Source: Anaerolineaceae bacterium (lineage in GTDB: Bacteria > Chloroflexota > Anaerolineae > Aggregatilineales > Phototrophicaceae). Taken from it: DNA of 64,000 nucleotides. Location: the NCBI GenBank assembly GCA_020634115.1, contig JACKCH010000019.1:90088-154087 (forward strand), given 5' to 3'. The translations under genes were made by a program, and so were the position numbers. This document shows positions 43,502 through 52,346 of the stretch, piece after piece (the first letter of the stretch is position 1; the number at the start of each line of letters is the position of its first letter). Under the pieces are notes generated by a model. The model saw only the letters and a list, made by a program, of their open reading frames with translations, made no database searches and was not told where the DNA came from.

Positions 43502-44164
43502 ATGGATAGTCAGACAGCGTATGAAACTGTCGCACGCAGCGGCCTGATGGCCGGTATGCGCGGCGCGTTTGCGTCGGAAGTCGCTCTGCCGGTGACAGAA
43601 GCCCTGCTGGAGGCGGACATCAACGTTTTTGAGTTCACCATGAATTCGGAAGGGGCACTAGACGCCATGCGCGCTGCCAAACGCGCTTACGGTGATTCGG
43701 CCTGTGTGGGTATGGGAACGGTGCTGGATGTTGAAACGGCACGGCGCGTCCTGGATGCCGGGGCGGATTTCATTGTGTCGCCCGCTTTTAACCCCGGTGT
43801 GGTACAGGCGGCGCTGGCGGCGGATGTGTTGGTCGCGCCTGGTGTTATCACGCCGACGGAGTGTGTGGATGCCTGGGCGTTAGGCGTTAAACTCCTGAAG
43901 ATTTTCCCGATTGGGTCGCTGGGTCTGGATTATTTCAAGGCGATTCGCGGCCCATTGAACCACATGAATTTCATGTGTAACGGCGGGATGGACGATCAAA
44001 ATGTACCTTTGTTCCTGAAAAATGGCGCGGTGGCCTGTGGGATGGCGGGGTGGCTGACCGGGGATGGCACCTGGCCGGTGGAGAAAATTCGCCAGCGGGG
44101 GCGGCTGTTGCGGGAACTGGTCACTTCGGCGCGTACCGGTGTGCCGCGCAGCATCACCGCCTGA
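43502..44164 (+). CDS. eda: KDPG/KHG aldolase
   Basis: 220 aa. Family segments are present: GMRGAF (phosphate/Arg), FEFTMNSEGA (Glu), VGMGTVLDVETARRVLDAGADFIVSPAFNPGVV, APGVITPTECVDAWALG and the Schiff-base Lys in VKLLKIFPIG. It cleaves 2-keto-3-deoxy-6-phosphogluconate or 4-hydroxy-2-oxoglutarate (Entner-Doudoroff or uronate degradation). The usual KLFPA reads KIFPI. No dehydratase lies next to it. Confidence 0.85.
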   Translation: MDSQTAYETVARSGLMAGMRGAFASEVALPVTEALLEADINVFEFTMNSEGALDAMRAAKRAYGDSACVGMGTVLDVETARRVLDAGADFIVSPAFNPGVVQAALAADVLVAPGVITPTECVDAWALGVKLLKIFPIGSLGLDYFKAIRGPLNHMNFMCNGGMDDQNVPLFLKNGAVACGMAGWLTGDGTWPVEKIRQRGRLLRELVTSARTGVPRSITA

Positions 44165-44217
44165 GCGTGATGTCGTTCACGGACTGTCTGGTGAGAAGCT
44201 ATCTGAAAATTGCAGGA

Positions 44218-44236
44218 TAGGGGCATGATGCCCCTA
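44218..44236. repeat. Short intergenic palindrome
   Basis: TAGGGGCA and TGCCCCTA pair around TGA. With the trailing CGGG it resembles the elements at 11213 and 47387. Confidence 0.45.
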
Positions 44237-44277
44237 CGGGAAAAATCTTAAGTTTTCAGACCGGTTCTGATAGCGGC

Positions 44278-44880
44278 TTACCCGATTCTCGTCGGTTTCG
44301 ACTGGAAACGGGCCGCTGTTTCGACCAGCAATTCGCCTAATTTCTCCAGGCGGACGGCTGTTTTTCCATCCGTGATGCGGCCATCCGGTGCGATAGCTGA
44401 CTTCGCGTTATGAATCGGGACGGAAAGGGGTAGCACTGTGCCGCGCAGCGAATGGACAATCTGTACCAGTGTCCCGATGGTATTCACTGCCGCCTGGTCG
44501 CCGCCTGCCGTCGCAATCAGGCCAACCGGTATATTGTGCAGGTAGGACTCACCGTTTCGTTTGGGCAGGAAGTCCAGCAGGTCAATCGCGTTTTTGGTCA
44601 CCCCTGCCAGCGAACCGTGATAAGCAGCCGTGCTGATGAGCAGGGCGTCTGCCTGACGCACGGTTGAGATATATTGGTGGACATGCGCCCCATAGTCTGT
44701 GTAATCCAGTTCGGGGTCGTACATGGGCAGATTCAGGATGTGCAGATCGAGCAGGGTCGTGACTGCACCCGCCGTTTCAGCGGCGCTGAGTGCCGCTTTC
44801 AGCGCGGATAGGCTGGTGGACGATTTTCTGAGTGTCCCGCCAATGCCGACAATGTGCAGAGGAGTGTTGTTATGATTCAT
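44278..44880 (-). CDS. NADPH-dependent FMN reductase
   Basis: 200 aa flavodoxin-like fold. HIVGIGGTLRKSSTS at the N-terminus binds the FMN phosphate, followed by DLHILNLPMYDPELDY, ADALLISTAAYHGSLAGVTKNAIDLL and PVGLIATAGGD. It reduces FMN or quinones with NAD(P)H. Its start overlaps the stop of the VOC gene by 4 nt (ATGA), so the two are co-translated. Confidence 0.82.
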   Translation of the reverse strand: MNHNNTPLHIVGIGGTLRKSSTSLSALKAALSAAETAGAVTTLLDLHILNLPMYDPELDYTDYGAHVHQYISTVRQADALLISTAAYHGSLAGVTKNAIDLLDFLPKRNGESYLHNIPVGLIATAGGDQAAVNTIGTLVQIVHSLRGTVLPLSVPIHNAKSAIAPDGRITDGKTAVRLEKLGELLVETAARFQSKPTRIG

Positions 44881-45275
44881 GATGCAGCGCCCTCCTGAGG
44901 GGGAATCTCACTGAAAAGCCATACATGCAGGCCATCCGGTGACTGGATGCCGAACGAACGGTTGCCCCAGGGACGATCTCCGATGTCCTCAACCAACTGG
45001 ACTCCGGCGGCCATCAACCGGGCGTAGTGTGCGTCTACATCATCTACCAGAAACGCGATATTCATCCCGGATGGAGACGGTTGATTCTGCGACTGGCCTT
45101 CCGGCGGGCCGAAGAACTCCACTTCTGCACTGTCCTCCGCCGCGAAAATCGCGCCCCGGCTGTGTGGGTCGTTCCAACTATGCTTGAGCGCCAGTCCCAA
45201 CGTGTCCCGGAAAAAGACCAGTGTCCGGTCAAAATCCTGGGCATGAAAGGTGACGCTCAGTTTGCGTGATTGCAT
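44877..45275 (-). CDS. VOC-family (glyoxalase/bleomycin-resistance fold) protein
   Basis: 132 aa from the ATG at 45275; a longer frame to 45344 has no support. beta-alpha-beta-beta-beta repeats: VTFHAQDFDRTLVFFRDTLGLAL, AEVEFFGPPEG, MNIAFLVDDVDAHYARLMAAGVQLVEDIGDRPWGNRSFGIQSPDGLHVWLFSE. The metal ligand His of the first repeat and Glu near the C-terminus are plausible. Substrate unknown. It forms a two-gene unit with the flavin reductase. Confidence 0.8.
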   Translation of the reverse strand: MQSRKLSVTFHAQDFDRTLVFFRDTLGLALKHSWNDPHSRGAIFAAEDSAEVEFFGPPEGQSQNQPSPSGMNIAFLVDDVDAHYARLMAAGVQLVEDIGDRPWGNRSFGIQSPDGLHVWLFSEIPPQEGAAS

Positions 45276-45325
45276 GGTTTTTGCTCCTGTTTCTGTGATT
45301 GCGTTGTACCCCTTCACTATCCAAC

Positions 45326-45357
45326 AAAAACGCCCTCCGCACATCAGGCAGGAGGGC
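45326..45357 (-). terminator. Intrinsic terminator of the two-component operon
   Basis: Minus-strand GCCCTCC pairs with GGAGGGC around 12 nt and is followed by GTTTTTG, 50 nt after the response-regulator stop. Confidence 0.75.
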
Positions 45358-45406
45358 AGCAGAAAAGGAACAATCGTCCGGTTTGTGGGCTGTACGGAAG
45401 GACAGA

Positions 45407-46054
45407 TCAGAGTTTGACCAAGCCACGCTGCACGGCAATCGTCACGGCTTCAGTGCGGTTGCCCGCGCCGAGTTTCCCCAGGATCGAACTCACGTAAAAT
45501 TTCACGGTGCGCTCGGTAATCACCAGTTCGGCGGCGATTTCCTTGTTCTGCAAACCCTGTGCCAGCAGGCGCAGGACATCCTGTTCACGGGGAGTCAGAT
45601 TTTCCATGAGTTGGTCTTTTTGGCTCTCCCCGCTGACCTGACGCAGCAGCTTGGACGCGACGACGGGCTGTAGGAGCGATCCCCCGGCGTGAACCACGCG
45701 AATCGCGTTGAAGATTTCTTCGCGGGGTGCGCCTTTCAACAGGTAGCCCTGTACGCCCGCCTCGACAGCTCCCAGGATGCGCTCGTCGGTATCGAAGGCC
45801 GTGAACACGATAGCGCGAATCCCGGATTGGGAATCACGTAATTGGCGCAGGACGCCCACGCCATCCAACCCCGGCATTTCCAGGTCGAGTAACAGGACAT
45901 CCGGGCGGAAGGACTCAGATAGTTTGATGGTTTCCAGACCGTCTCCGGCTTTGCCAATGACCTCGAAATCGGGCTGGGTACTGAGGATAGCGATCAGCCC
46001 GTCGCGGACGATGGGGTGATCGTCGGCCACGATAATACGAATCGTTTCGCTCAT
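45407..46054 (-). CDS. NarL/FixJ-family response regulator
   Basis: 215 aa from the ATG at 46054, which overlaps the kinase stop by 4 nt (ATGA). The receiver has VADDHPIVRDG, the phosphoacceptor in LLLDLEMPGLDG (about residue 55) and Lys in YLLKGAPREE. The LuxR-type helix-turn-helix is LTPREQDVLRLLAQGLQNKEIAAELVITERTVKFYVSSILGKL. It should bind DNA when phosphorylated by the partner kinase. Target genes are not visible here. Confidence 0.92.
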   Translation of the reverse strand: MSETIRIIVADDHPIVRDGLIAILSTQPDFEVIGKAGDGLETIKLSESFRPDVLLLDLEMPGLDGVGVLRQLRDSQSGIRAIVFTAFDTDERILGAVEAGVQGYLLKGAPREEIFNAIRVVHAGGSLLQPVVASKLLRQVSGESQKDQLMENLTPREQDVLRLLAQGLQNKEIAAELVITERTVKFYVSSILGKLGAGNRTEAVTIAVQRGLVKL

Positions 46055-47223
46055 GAGCGTGACTCCAGGGGTATACTCACTTCGATTCGGGTTCCCTCTC
46101 CCGGCGTGCTGCATAATTCCAGATTACCAGCAAGCAGCCGCGCGCGTTCGTTCATGCCAGTCAGTCCAAAGTGGTTTTTAGGGATATGTTCCGGTTCGAA
46201 GCCGCGCCCATCATCCTCAATAATGAGCGTTACCTGTTCCGGCAGTAACGCAAGTTGTACACTCAGATGATGTGCCAGCGCGTGTCGCCCGACGTTGGTT
46301 AATGCCTCTTGCAGGATGCGGTACAGGCCGATTTCGACCCGGCCCGGGAGGGGTCGGGCGCTGCCAATCACATCGAAAGCTGTTTCGATTTTACGGCGTG
46401 ATGCCCACTCTTTGATAAGCTGTTCCATCGCTTCTGGGAGCTGGCGGCCTTCCAACGGCGCGGCTCGTAAATCCAGCACCGAACGCCGTGCTTCTTCCAG
46501 ATTGGCGCGGGTCAGCTTCAGTGCCTGGGTGATGATTGAGCGGATTCGTTCGGTTGAAGTTCCGGCTTCCAGCAGGGCGTCTACCGTTTCCAGGTGAAGT
46601 GCGATGCCGGAAAGCCCCTGTGCCAGCGTATCGTGAATCTCGCGTGCCAGCCGGTTACGCTCTTCCGTCGCGCCCAGTTCAGCACTCTGGCTGAATAATC
46701 GCCCGCGCTCAATCGCGATTCCCAGCAGATCGCCCACCAGATACAGCAGCCGCAGGTCATTATCCGAAAGATCGCCCCAATCCGTGCTGGCGACATTGAG
46801 TACCCCCTGTTTGCCGCCGTCATGGGTGGTCAGGGGGATACTGGCGTGCTGGCGTAACCCTGCCGTGCCGACGACCAGATTTTCCAGGCGGGAACAGGTG
46901 ATATTCTCCGGTTTGAGCAGGCAACCGTCCTCGTAATCGTTCAGACAGGTACAGTCTCCGGCCATCCGGCGGGGATGGTCGGCCAGCGCAGGGGGCAAAT
47001 TCTGAGCGGCGGCCAGGTACGACTGACCTTCGGCATCCACCAGGAAAATCCAACTGGTTTGGAGGTCGAATAAATCCGCGACGTGGGTTAGCGCCGTGTT
47101 CAGGGCGCGAGTCAGGTCTACTTCCTGGTTCATCGCCTGGGCAATGGTATTCAGAACCGCCAGTTCACGGTTACGCCGCCGCAGTTTTTCGGTATCCGTT
47201 TCCAGCTTGAGCCGTGCGCTCAT
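46051..47223 (-). CDS. GAF-domain sensor histidine kinase (HisKA_3 / NarX-DegS type) with a Cys cluster
   Basis: 390 aa and no membrane segment, so cytoplasmic. Coiled start (residues 1-30), GAF domain (about 35-180), HisKA_3 dimerisation/phosphoacceptor (EERNRLAREIHDTLAQGLSG, His about 195) and HATPase_c (LYRILQEALTNVGRHA, IEDDGRGFEP, GLTGMNERARLLAG). Within the GAF domain four cysteines follow the spacing C-x-C-x7-C-x8-C between residues about 91 and 110 (DCTCL, DGCLL, TCSRL), which could hold an Fe-S cluster or other redox centre. It pairs with the downstream NarL-type regulator. A minus-strand TATAAT lies at 47256-47261. Confidence 0.88.
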   Translation of the reverse strand: MSARLKLETDTEKLRRRNRELAVLNTIAQAMNQEVDLTRALNTALTHVADLFDLQTSWIFLVDAEGQSYLAAAQNLPPALADHPRRMAGDCTCLNDYEDGCLLKPENITCSRLENLVVGTAGLRQHASIPLTTHDGGKQGVLNVASTDWGDLSDNDLRLLYLVGDLLGIAIERGRLFSQSAELGATEERNRLAREIHDTLAQGLSGIALHLETVDALLEAGTSTERIRSIITQALKLTRANLEEARRSVLDLRAAPLEGRQLPEAMEQLIKEWASRRKIETAFDVIGSARPLPGRVEIGLYRILQEALTNVGRHALAHHLSVQLALLPEQVTLIIEDDGRGFEPEHIPKNHFGLTGMNERARLLAGNLELCSTPGEGTRIEVSIPLESRS

Positions 47224-47386
47224 CAGGAATCCTTATCCACGCTTCTTTTGTTCCGATTATAGCATCACGGAGGATAGGAGACTTCCGACTTCCGACTGTT
47301 GTTGTACTGGCAAGAAGTACAGGGTGCGTATCGGTTTCTTTTGGTGATGGAGTTGTGATGAGAGACACTTTCTGAGGCTGAATTTC

Positions 47387-47407
47387 GGGAGGGTATGAGA
47401 CCCTCCC
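47387..47407. repeat. Short intergenic palindrome
   Basis: GGGAGGGT and ACCCTCCC pair around ATGAG, then CTAC follows. It is one of the small palindromes shared by intergenic sites of this window. Confidence 0.45.
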
Positions 47408-47458
47408 CTACAACGCATAATGATTTTAAGGCTTTAAGCCGGTTTCAAACCCGCCGGT

Positions 47459-47755
47459 TTATCCACCCGCCAGCGCACCGATAATGCGAAAGGGCTGTTT
47501 CCCGGCGATTACGTCCGCCGGTACGATGGCATCCGGCGACTCGTGGGAAAGGTCCTCTCCGCAGGCGAAGTAACGGATGAATGCCCGGCGTTCCTGGGTT
47601 GCCATATCCCGGATTGTCCCGCGCAAGGCTGGATAGGCCGCCTCTAACGCATCCAGAATCGCGCGTTGCGTGACCGGCGCCCCGACCTGAAGCGCAACCG
47701 GGCCGGTCACTTGAGCCAGCGTGCGTAAATGGGTGGGCAGCGTCACCTGAATCAT
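47459..47755 (-). CDS. MoaD/ThiS-like ubiquitin-fold protein
   Basis: 98 aa. The beta-grasp fold is suggested by VTLPTHLRTLAQVTG, RAILDALEAAYPALRGTI, FIRYFACGEDLSHES and the very end GALAGG, a C-terminal diglycine like that used for thiocarboxylation in MoaD, ThiS and small-archaeal-modifier proteins. The start overlaps the BNR-repeat gene stop by 4 nt (ATGA). It could be a sulfur carrier or a protein modifier; no E1-like activating enzyme lies nearby. Confidence 0.7.
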   Translation of the reverse strand: MIQVTLPTHLRTLAQVTGPVALQVGAPVTQRAILDALEAAYPALRGTIRDMATQERRAFIRYFACGEDLSHESPDAIVPADVIAGKQPFRIIGALAGG

Positions 47756-48867
47756 GGCAGGACTTGCACTTCAACCGACAGCACAGGCGGGAGATCGTGG
47801 ACAATCGGCATCCAATGGTCGCCGGAATCGGCAGAGACATACACCTGTCCGCCGGTTGTGCCGAAATAGACGCCGCAGGAGTCGAGCGTGTCCACCGCCA
47901 GTGCGTTGCGCAGTACGTTCACATAACAATTGCTCTGTGGCAGCCCGTTTGTGAGGGCTTCCCACTCATGGCCGCCTGACCGACTCCGGTAGACGCGCAG
48001 TTTGCCATCCGGCGGGAAGTGATGGGAGTCACTCGTGATGGGGACGACATAAATGGTTTCTGGTTCGTGGGTATGTACGGCGATGGGGAAGCCGAAATCA
48101 CTGGGCAGATTGCCGCTCACTTCGCTCCACAGCTCACCGCCATTGTCCGAACGCATGATGTCCCAGTGCTTCTGCATAAACAGGGTGTTGGGGTTTGAAG
48201 GGTGCAGAGCGATACTGTGGACACAGTGCCCCACCTCAGCGGTAGCATCAGGCAGTTCGTAGTCTGATCGCAGACCTTGATTGATGGGTAGCCAGGTTTT
48301 GCCACTATTATCGGTTCGGAAGGCACCTGCAGCGGAAATAGCGACGAACATGCGATTAGGGTTGTCGGGGCTGATGATGATGGTATGCAGGCACATCCCT
48401 CCTGCACCGGGCTGCCACAGATTGCCTTTCACATCCCGCAGGCCGGATAGCTCGCGCCAGGATTTTCCGCCGTCAAGGGTATGAAAAAGTGCGGCATCCT
48501 CAACCCCGGCATAGATTGAGTCGGGATCGGTGGGAGAGGGTTCAAGATGCCAGACCCGTTTGAATTCCCAGGGGTGTTGAGTGCCATCGAACCATTGGTG
48601 TGTGCCCGGCGTACCGTCGTAAACAAACTCGTTATTGACGGTCTCCCACGTTTTCCCGTCATCGTTGGAACGCTGCATGACTTGCCCAGACCAGGCGTTG
48701 GATTGCGATGCGTATAGGCGATTGGGGTCAGCCGGCGTTCCCGTAATGTGAAAAATCTCCCACCCCGGAAAGAGCGGCCCTTCAACCTGCCAATCAGTGC
48801 GCCGCTCGTCCGAACGGAGAACAAAGGCGCCTTTGCGTGTGCCCACTAAAACCCGGACTTTACTCAT
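47752..48867 (-). CDS. BNR/sialidase-type beta-propeller protein
   Basis: 371 aa from the ATG at 48867; one six residues of DNA upstream (48873) is closer to the ribosome site. Repeated BNR/Asp-box motifs mark a propeller: SNDDGKTWETV, TLDGGKSWRELS, TDNSGKTWLPI, SDNGGELWSEV and SRSGGHEWEAL, with SADSGDHWMPI at the end. No signal peptide, so cytoplasmic. Sialidase catalytic residues were not identified. It is followed with 4-nt overlap by the MoaD-like gene, a pairing that I recall as recurring in bacteria but whose function is not known to me. Confidence 0.7.
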   Translation of the reverse strand: MSKVRVLVGTRKGAFVLRSDERRTDWQVEGPLFPGWEIFHITGTPADPNRLYASQSNAWSGQVMQRSNDDGKTWETVNNEFVYDGTPGTHQWFDGTQHPWEFKRVWHLEPSPTDPDSIYAGVEDAALFHTLDGGKSWRELSGLRDVKGNLWQPGAGGMCLHTIIISPDNPNRMFVAISAAGAFRTDNSGKTWLPINQGLRSDYELPDATAEVGHCVHSIALHPSNPNTLFMQKHWDIMRSDNGGELWSEVSGNLPSDFGFPIAVHTHEPETIYVVPITSDSHHFPPDGKLRVYRSRSGGHEWEALTNGLPQSNCYVNVLRNALAVDTLDSCGVYFGTTGGQVYVSADSGDHWMPIVHDLPPVLSVEVQVLP

Positions 48868-48902
48868 ATTCATGCTCCCTCATGCACTTGTATGTTGCAT
48901 CA

Positions 48903-48931
48903 AGGATAGAACTTTTGTTCTTTTGAGTCAA
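48903..48931 (-). promoter_or_regulatory. Promoter of the BNR-MoaD pair
   Basis: Minus-strand TTGACT (plus 48926-48931), a 17-nt spacer and TATCCT (plus 48903-48908). The spacer includes the palindrome GAACTTTTGTTC. It lies 36 nt from the BNR start. Confidence 0.6.
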
Positions 48932-49090
48932 GGGGACACATGAAAATAGGATGTGGTTTGTGCGGTTCGTTCCGGGCATTTTGTGGCAAAACGGGGTCGG
49001 TGAGCGATTGCCAGCCACTCTTATTTTATCGTCTCGACTTTCGACTTATCCTGCAAGTGTGGGATTTTTGTTCAAACATTCACACAATTT

Positions 49091-50470
49091 CTAGTGCGGA
49101 GCACAGAGTACCGTGCCATTCCCTCCACAGACTGGCACGCATCCTTCCGGGAGGCGGAACATCTCGGCATGGGCCGCTTGGACACCTTCATTTCGGTAGA
49201 AGTAGTCCCAGATGAAACCCGTTTCGGCATCTATGATGGATAGCAAGAGCCACTCCTGCGCTAAGGCGCTGAACCGGTCACTCGCTACACCATAATTGGG
49301 CGTGCCCGGTTTGGTCATGACACTATCCAGGAAGCCATATTCAGGATCGTAGACTGCCGGAAAGCGTGATGCAAGCTCAACCAGATTTGCTTCCGCATCC
49401 ACCCGATAGCTAGAAATAAGGGCCATCGCCGCCGCCGAGGGTGTGACTAACCCCGGACGGGTTTCGATGGTTGCGCCGGGGAAGGCCGGTGGTGCACCTT
49501 GCTGAACATAAGCCCCTGTGGTGTCGAAACCATCCGACAGCCCCCAGGCGTCGTACCCCAAATTGGCCGCGTAGACCATCTGTGCCTGGGTTGCCGGGTC
49601 AACCGTACAGGTACCGTAAAACGTCTCCCCCTCACGAATGAACACCCCGGGTGCGATGTAGGTAAAGTACGAGCCATCCCACGCCGCCCAGTCAACTCGT
49701 ATCTCATCATAGGTTTGCGGTGAACGCTTGAGCGCGGAGAGGCTCTCCATATACTCAGCATCATCCATCTGTCCGAGCGCCCGTGCCATGAAGTTGATTA
49801 TGCGATTCTCATTGGAATAGATGTCCCCCCATATTCCGCGAGCCGGATCATTCACCGCGCCCAAATGGAACAAGTGGGTGTCAAAATCGTACCAGAGCAT
49901 GAAATTCATGTCGGCCAGGATTGTATCGGCCAGTTGCGCCATTGCCGTGTGTCCGTTCGCCTGGGCGTATTCCCGCACCACCACCAGACTGGCGGCGGTA
50001 AAGGCGTTATCTATGGATGGCACCAGTTTGTCATTTGACCCGCCGCCGACTACCGGGGGAGTGTGGTTGATCCAATACCATTGATAGAAGACGCTATTTT
50101 CATAGGTGTTCTGGTTGCTGGTTTGCCAGTCACGCAGATGATGGAGAATCGTCATTACCTCACGCTCGACGACATCCCACGAAGGACTCCAGGGACGCTG
50201 CATTTCGTAGGCACCTAAATGAACGACCATGAGTAAGCCGATTTCAGTCGTGTTGGCATAATCGCCCCCCGGTGTGGTACGGGAATACCAGCTCCAGGGC
50301 ATGGAATTGCTGGTTGACGCTGGAGAACTCAAATAGGCATATGTATTGGCAGCCAGTTCATCCAGAAAATCGTCGGATTGATAGGGAGACGCACTGCCGG
50401 GTGAAACGGTGGCAACCCCTAGAACTAGGCATAATAATAGTCCAATAGATAGTATGTGGATTCTTGACAT
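49091..50470 (-). CDS. Secreted GH144/glucoamylase-family (PF10091-like) enzyme
   Basis: 459 aa with a signal peptide (MSRIHILSIGLLLCLVLGVATVSPGSA). An (alpha/alpha)6-barrel pattern is seen. The C-terminal segments WAAWDGSYFTYIAPGVFI, YDAWGLSDGFD, GLVTPSAAAMALISS, PEYGFLDSVM and FSALAQEWLLLSIIDAETGFIWDYFYRNEGV correspond to conserved blocks of the glycoamylase domain shared with GH144 endo-beta-1,2-glucanases. It probably cuts a beta-1,2-glucan or related polymer outside the cell. It is the last gene of the ten-gene minus-strand locus. Exact specificity is inferred from the GH94 partner. The catalytic residues were not assigned. Confidence 0.7.
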   Translation of the reverse strand: MSRIHILSIGLLLCLVLGVATVSPGSASPYQSDDFLDELAANTYAYLSSPASTSNSMPWSWYSRTTPGGDYANTTEIGLLMVVHLGAYEMQRPWSPSWDVVEREVMTILHHLRDWQTSNQNTYENSVFYQWYWINHTPPVVGGGSNDKLVPSIDNAFTAASLVVVREYAQANGHTAMAQLADTILADMNFMLWYDFDTHLFHLGAVNDPARGIWGDIYSNENRIINFMARALGQMDDAEYMESLSALKRSPQTYDEIRVDWAAWDGSYFTYIAPGVFIREGETFYGTCTVDPATQAQMVYAANLGYDAWGLSDGFDTTGAYVQQGAPPAFPGATIETRPGLVTPSAAAMALISSYRVDAEANLVELASRFPAVYDPEYGFLDSVMTKPGTPNYGVASDRFSALAQEWLLLSIIDAETGFIWDYFYRNEGVQAAHAEMFRLPEGCVPVCGGNGTVLCAPH

Positions 50471-50520
50471 TTAAAGTTCCTCAAACAAGGGGGACATCTA
50501 TATCCCCTTTCAGAGCGTCT

Positions 50521-51459
50521 CTATTCCCCGGTAATCCCGGTCATCTCAACCGATTCAACGAACCAGCGTTGCAGAACAAAGTACATCACTAGCAGCGGCA
50601 GAATATTCAAAAATGTGCCGCTCATTTTGATGGCTTCATTCAGCCGGTCAAAAATGTTGACCGTCCCCGGCGGATAAAGGTTTTCATAGGCTTGGGTGAA
50701 TTTGGATAGCTGCATGGGGAGGGTGGTCACGCCACCTTCGAGGAAAATCACCGTAAAAAAGGTTTCGTTCCAGTACCAGACTGTTGAGAAAATGAAAGAG
50801 ACGATGTAGGCGGGAAGGGCGGAGGGGACAGCGATGGTGAAGAAGATTCGTAAATCAGAAGCGCCGTCGAGCCGGGCAGATTCTTCTAGGACTTTGGGAA
50901 AAGAGGCATACGTTTGGTAGAAAATCAGGATGAAAATGGCACTCCTGTACCCCTGTCCTAACAGTGCGGGGAGGATGAGCGCCAGCGGACTCCCCAGCAA
51001 TCTCAGGTCGCGATAGGTGAGCATCTGCGGGATGACCGTGTTCTGGGGCGGAATCAGGAAGGTTGCCAGGAGGAGTAAAAAGACGAGCGATTTGCCCCGA
51101 AAACGGTAACGGGCCAGCCCGTAGCCGACCACCGAGGCAACGGCCGTCTGAATCAGGGAGGGGATCACACTCATGGCGATAGAGGCCATCAGGGTGTTTG
51201 GGTAGTCCAGCACGCGGAAGCCCTTGATATAGTTGCCGAGGTAAAGCTCGGTAGGCACCCACTGTACCATTGGGTTGAGCAGGTCACTGGAATTTTTGAT
51301 GCTGGTGATGAACATGAACAAGAGCGGTTGAAGATAAACGAAGCCGATGGCAATCAGCAGGGCGTACAGGGCAACATTGAACGTCAGACCACGATGGACA
51401 CGGTTTCCAAACAGAAAGTCACGAACGCGCTCAACGAGGGGGTGATGAAGGATTTGCAT
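50521..51459 (-). CDS. Sugar ABC transporter permease, MalG type (second pair)
   Basis: 312 aa from the ATG at 51459, overlapping the preceding stop by 1 nt (TAATG). Six helices; the EAA loop that contacts the ATPase is LEESARLDGASDLRIFFTIAVPSALP. C-terminal NILPLLVMYFVLQRWFVESVEMTGITGE is typical of the MalG branch. It forms the second permease pair with the following entry. No ATPase gene lies within the locus, so a shared MsiK-like ATPase is expected elsewhere. Confidence 0.88.
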   Translation of the reverse strand: MQILHHPLVERVRDFLFGNRVHRGLTFNVALYALLIAIGFVYLQPLLFMFITSIKNSSDLLNPMVQWVPTELYLGNYIKGFRVLDYPNTLMASIAMSVIPSLIQTAVASVVGYGLARYRFRGKSLVFLLLLATFLIPPQNTVIPQMLTYRDLRLLGSPLALILPALLGQGYRSAIFILIFYQTYASFPKVLEESARLDGASDLRIFFTIAVPSALPAYIVSFIFSTVWYWNETFFTVIFLEGGVTTLPMQLSKFTQAYENLYPPGTVNIFDRLNEAIKMSGTFLNILPLLVMYFVLQRWFVESVEMTGITGE

Positions 51460-52346
51460 TAGCGCGACTCCCTTTTGGCCCACTGCCGGAGGAACAGATA
51501 GACGATTGCCAGCAGGAGGATCATGATGCCGAAATAAATGAACGCCATCGCGCTGGCGTAGCCAATCCCGCCCTGCACATCATAGGTCTGTTTGTAAATG
51601 TACTGGATCACTTTGTTTTCAGAGAAATGGGAGAGCGTGACAATCGTGAAAATCGCGTTGATGACGGTTGCCGTCGAAAGCGAGGGCAGGGTGATTTTCC
51701 AGAAGATTGACCAGGCAGACGCGCCATCAATGGCGGCGGCTTCGTAGATGCTCCGGTCTATTTTCTGCAAACTCGCCAGGTAGATCAGGATTTGGACGCC
51801 CGAAAACCACAGGATGAGGATAAACGAGGTCAGCAGGTATTCAACCGGGCTGCGGAGCGCACGCGGTAATTGTTCCAGGAAATCAATCACCGCCGGGATA
51901 GTCGCAATGCCAGGCGCGGAGGCGGCACCCTGAGCCGTCAGTTCCTTGATGACTGGCCCGCTGGTGATGACGATGGGCAGGAAGAAAATGACGCGGAACA
52001 GCCCCTTGAACTTGAAATCCAGGTTCAGGAACATGGCGATAATCATCGCAAAAATCAGTACAATCGGCACGGAAACCAGCGTCTCGATGGTGTAGCCGAT
52101 CAGCAGTTCGATAAAATTGGGGTCGGTGAACAAGGCGCGGGTATAGTTGGCCCATTCCACGAAATTCAGATTGATACTGCTGGTCGTGACTGTGACCTGG
52201 TTGAGGCTGTAGTGAAACGTCTCGATGAGCGGCAGCAAGGTGAAAAGCGAGAATCCCACCACCCATATCAGGATAAAGCCGTAACCATGCAGGGCTTCGC
52301 GGGTACGGAGACTGATCTCGCGGCGAGCCGGGCGGCGAACTGTCAT
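51459..52346 (-). CDS. Sugar ABC transporter permease, MalF type (second pair)
   Basis: 295 aa with six helices and the EAA loop SIYEAAAIDGASAWSIFWKITLPSLS. N-terminal GYGFILIWVVGFSLFTLLPLIETFHYSL is typical of the MalF branch. It starts 4 nt before the stop of the DUF5696-like gene, showing translational coupling. It works with the MalG-type partner and one of the two solute-binding proteins upstream. Confidence 0.88.
   Translation of the reverse strand: MTVRRPARREISLRTREALHGYGFILIWVVGFSLFTLLPLIETFHYSLNQVTVTTSSINLNFVEWANYTRALFTDPNFIELLIGYTIETLVSVPIVLIFAMIIAMFLNLDFKFKGLFRVIFFLPIVITSGPVIKELTAQGAASAPGIATIPAVIDFLEQLPRALRSPVEYLLTSFILILWFSGVQILIYLASLQKIDRSIYEAAAIDGASAWSIFWKITLPSLSTATVINAIFTIVTLSHFSENKVIQYIYKQTYDVQGGIGYASAMAFIYFGIMILLLAIVYLFLRQWAKRESR

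Noticed and set aside
48874..49090. Frame at 48940-49215 on the plus strand
   Set aside because: It overlaps the end of the GH144-like gene in antisense and has no ribosome site or family match.
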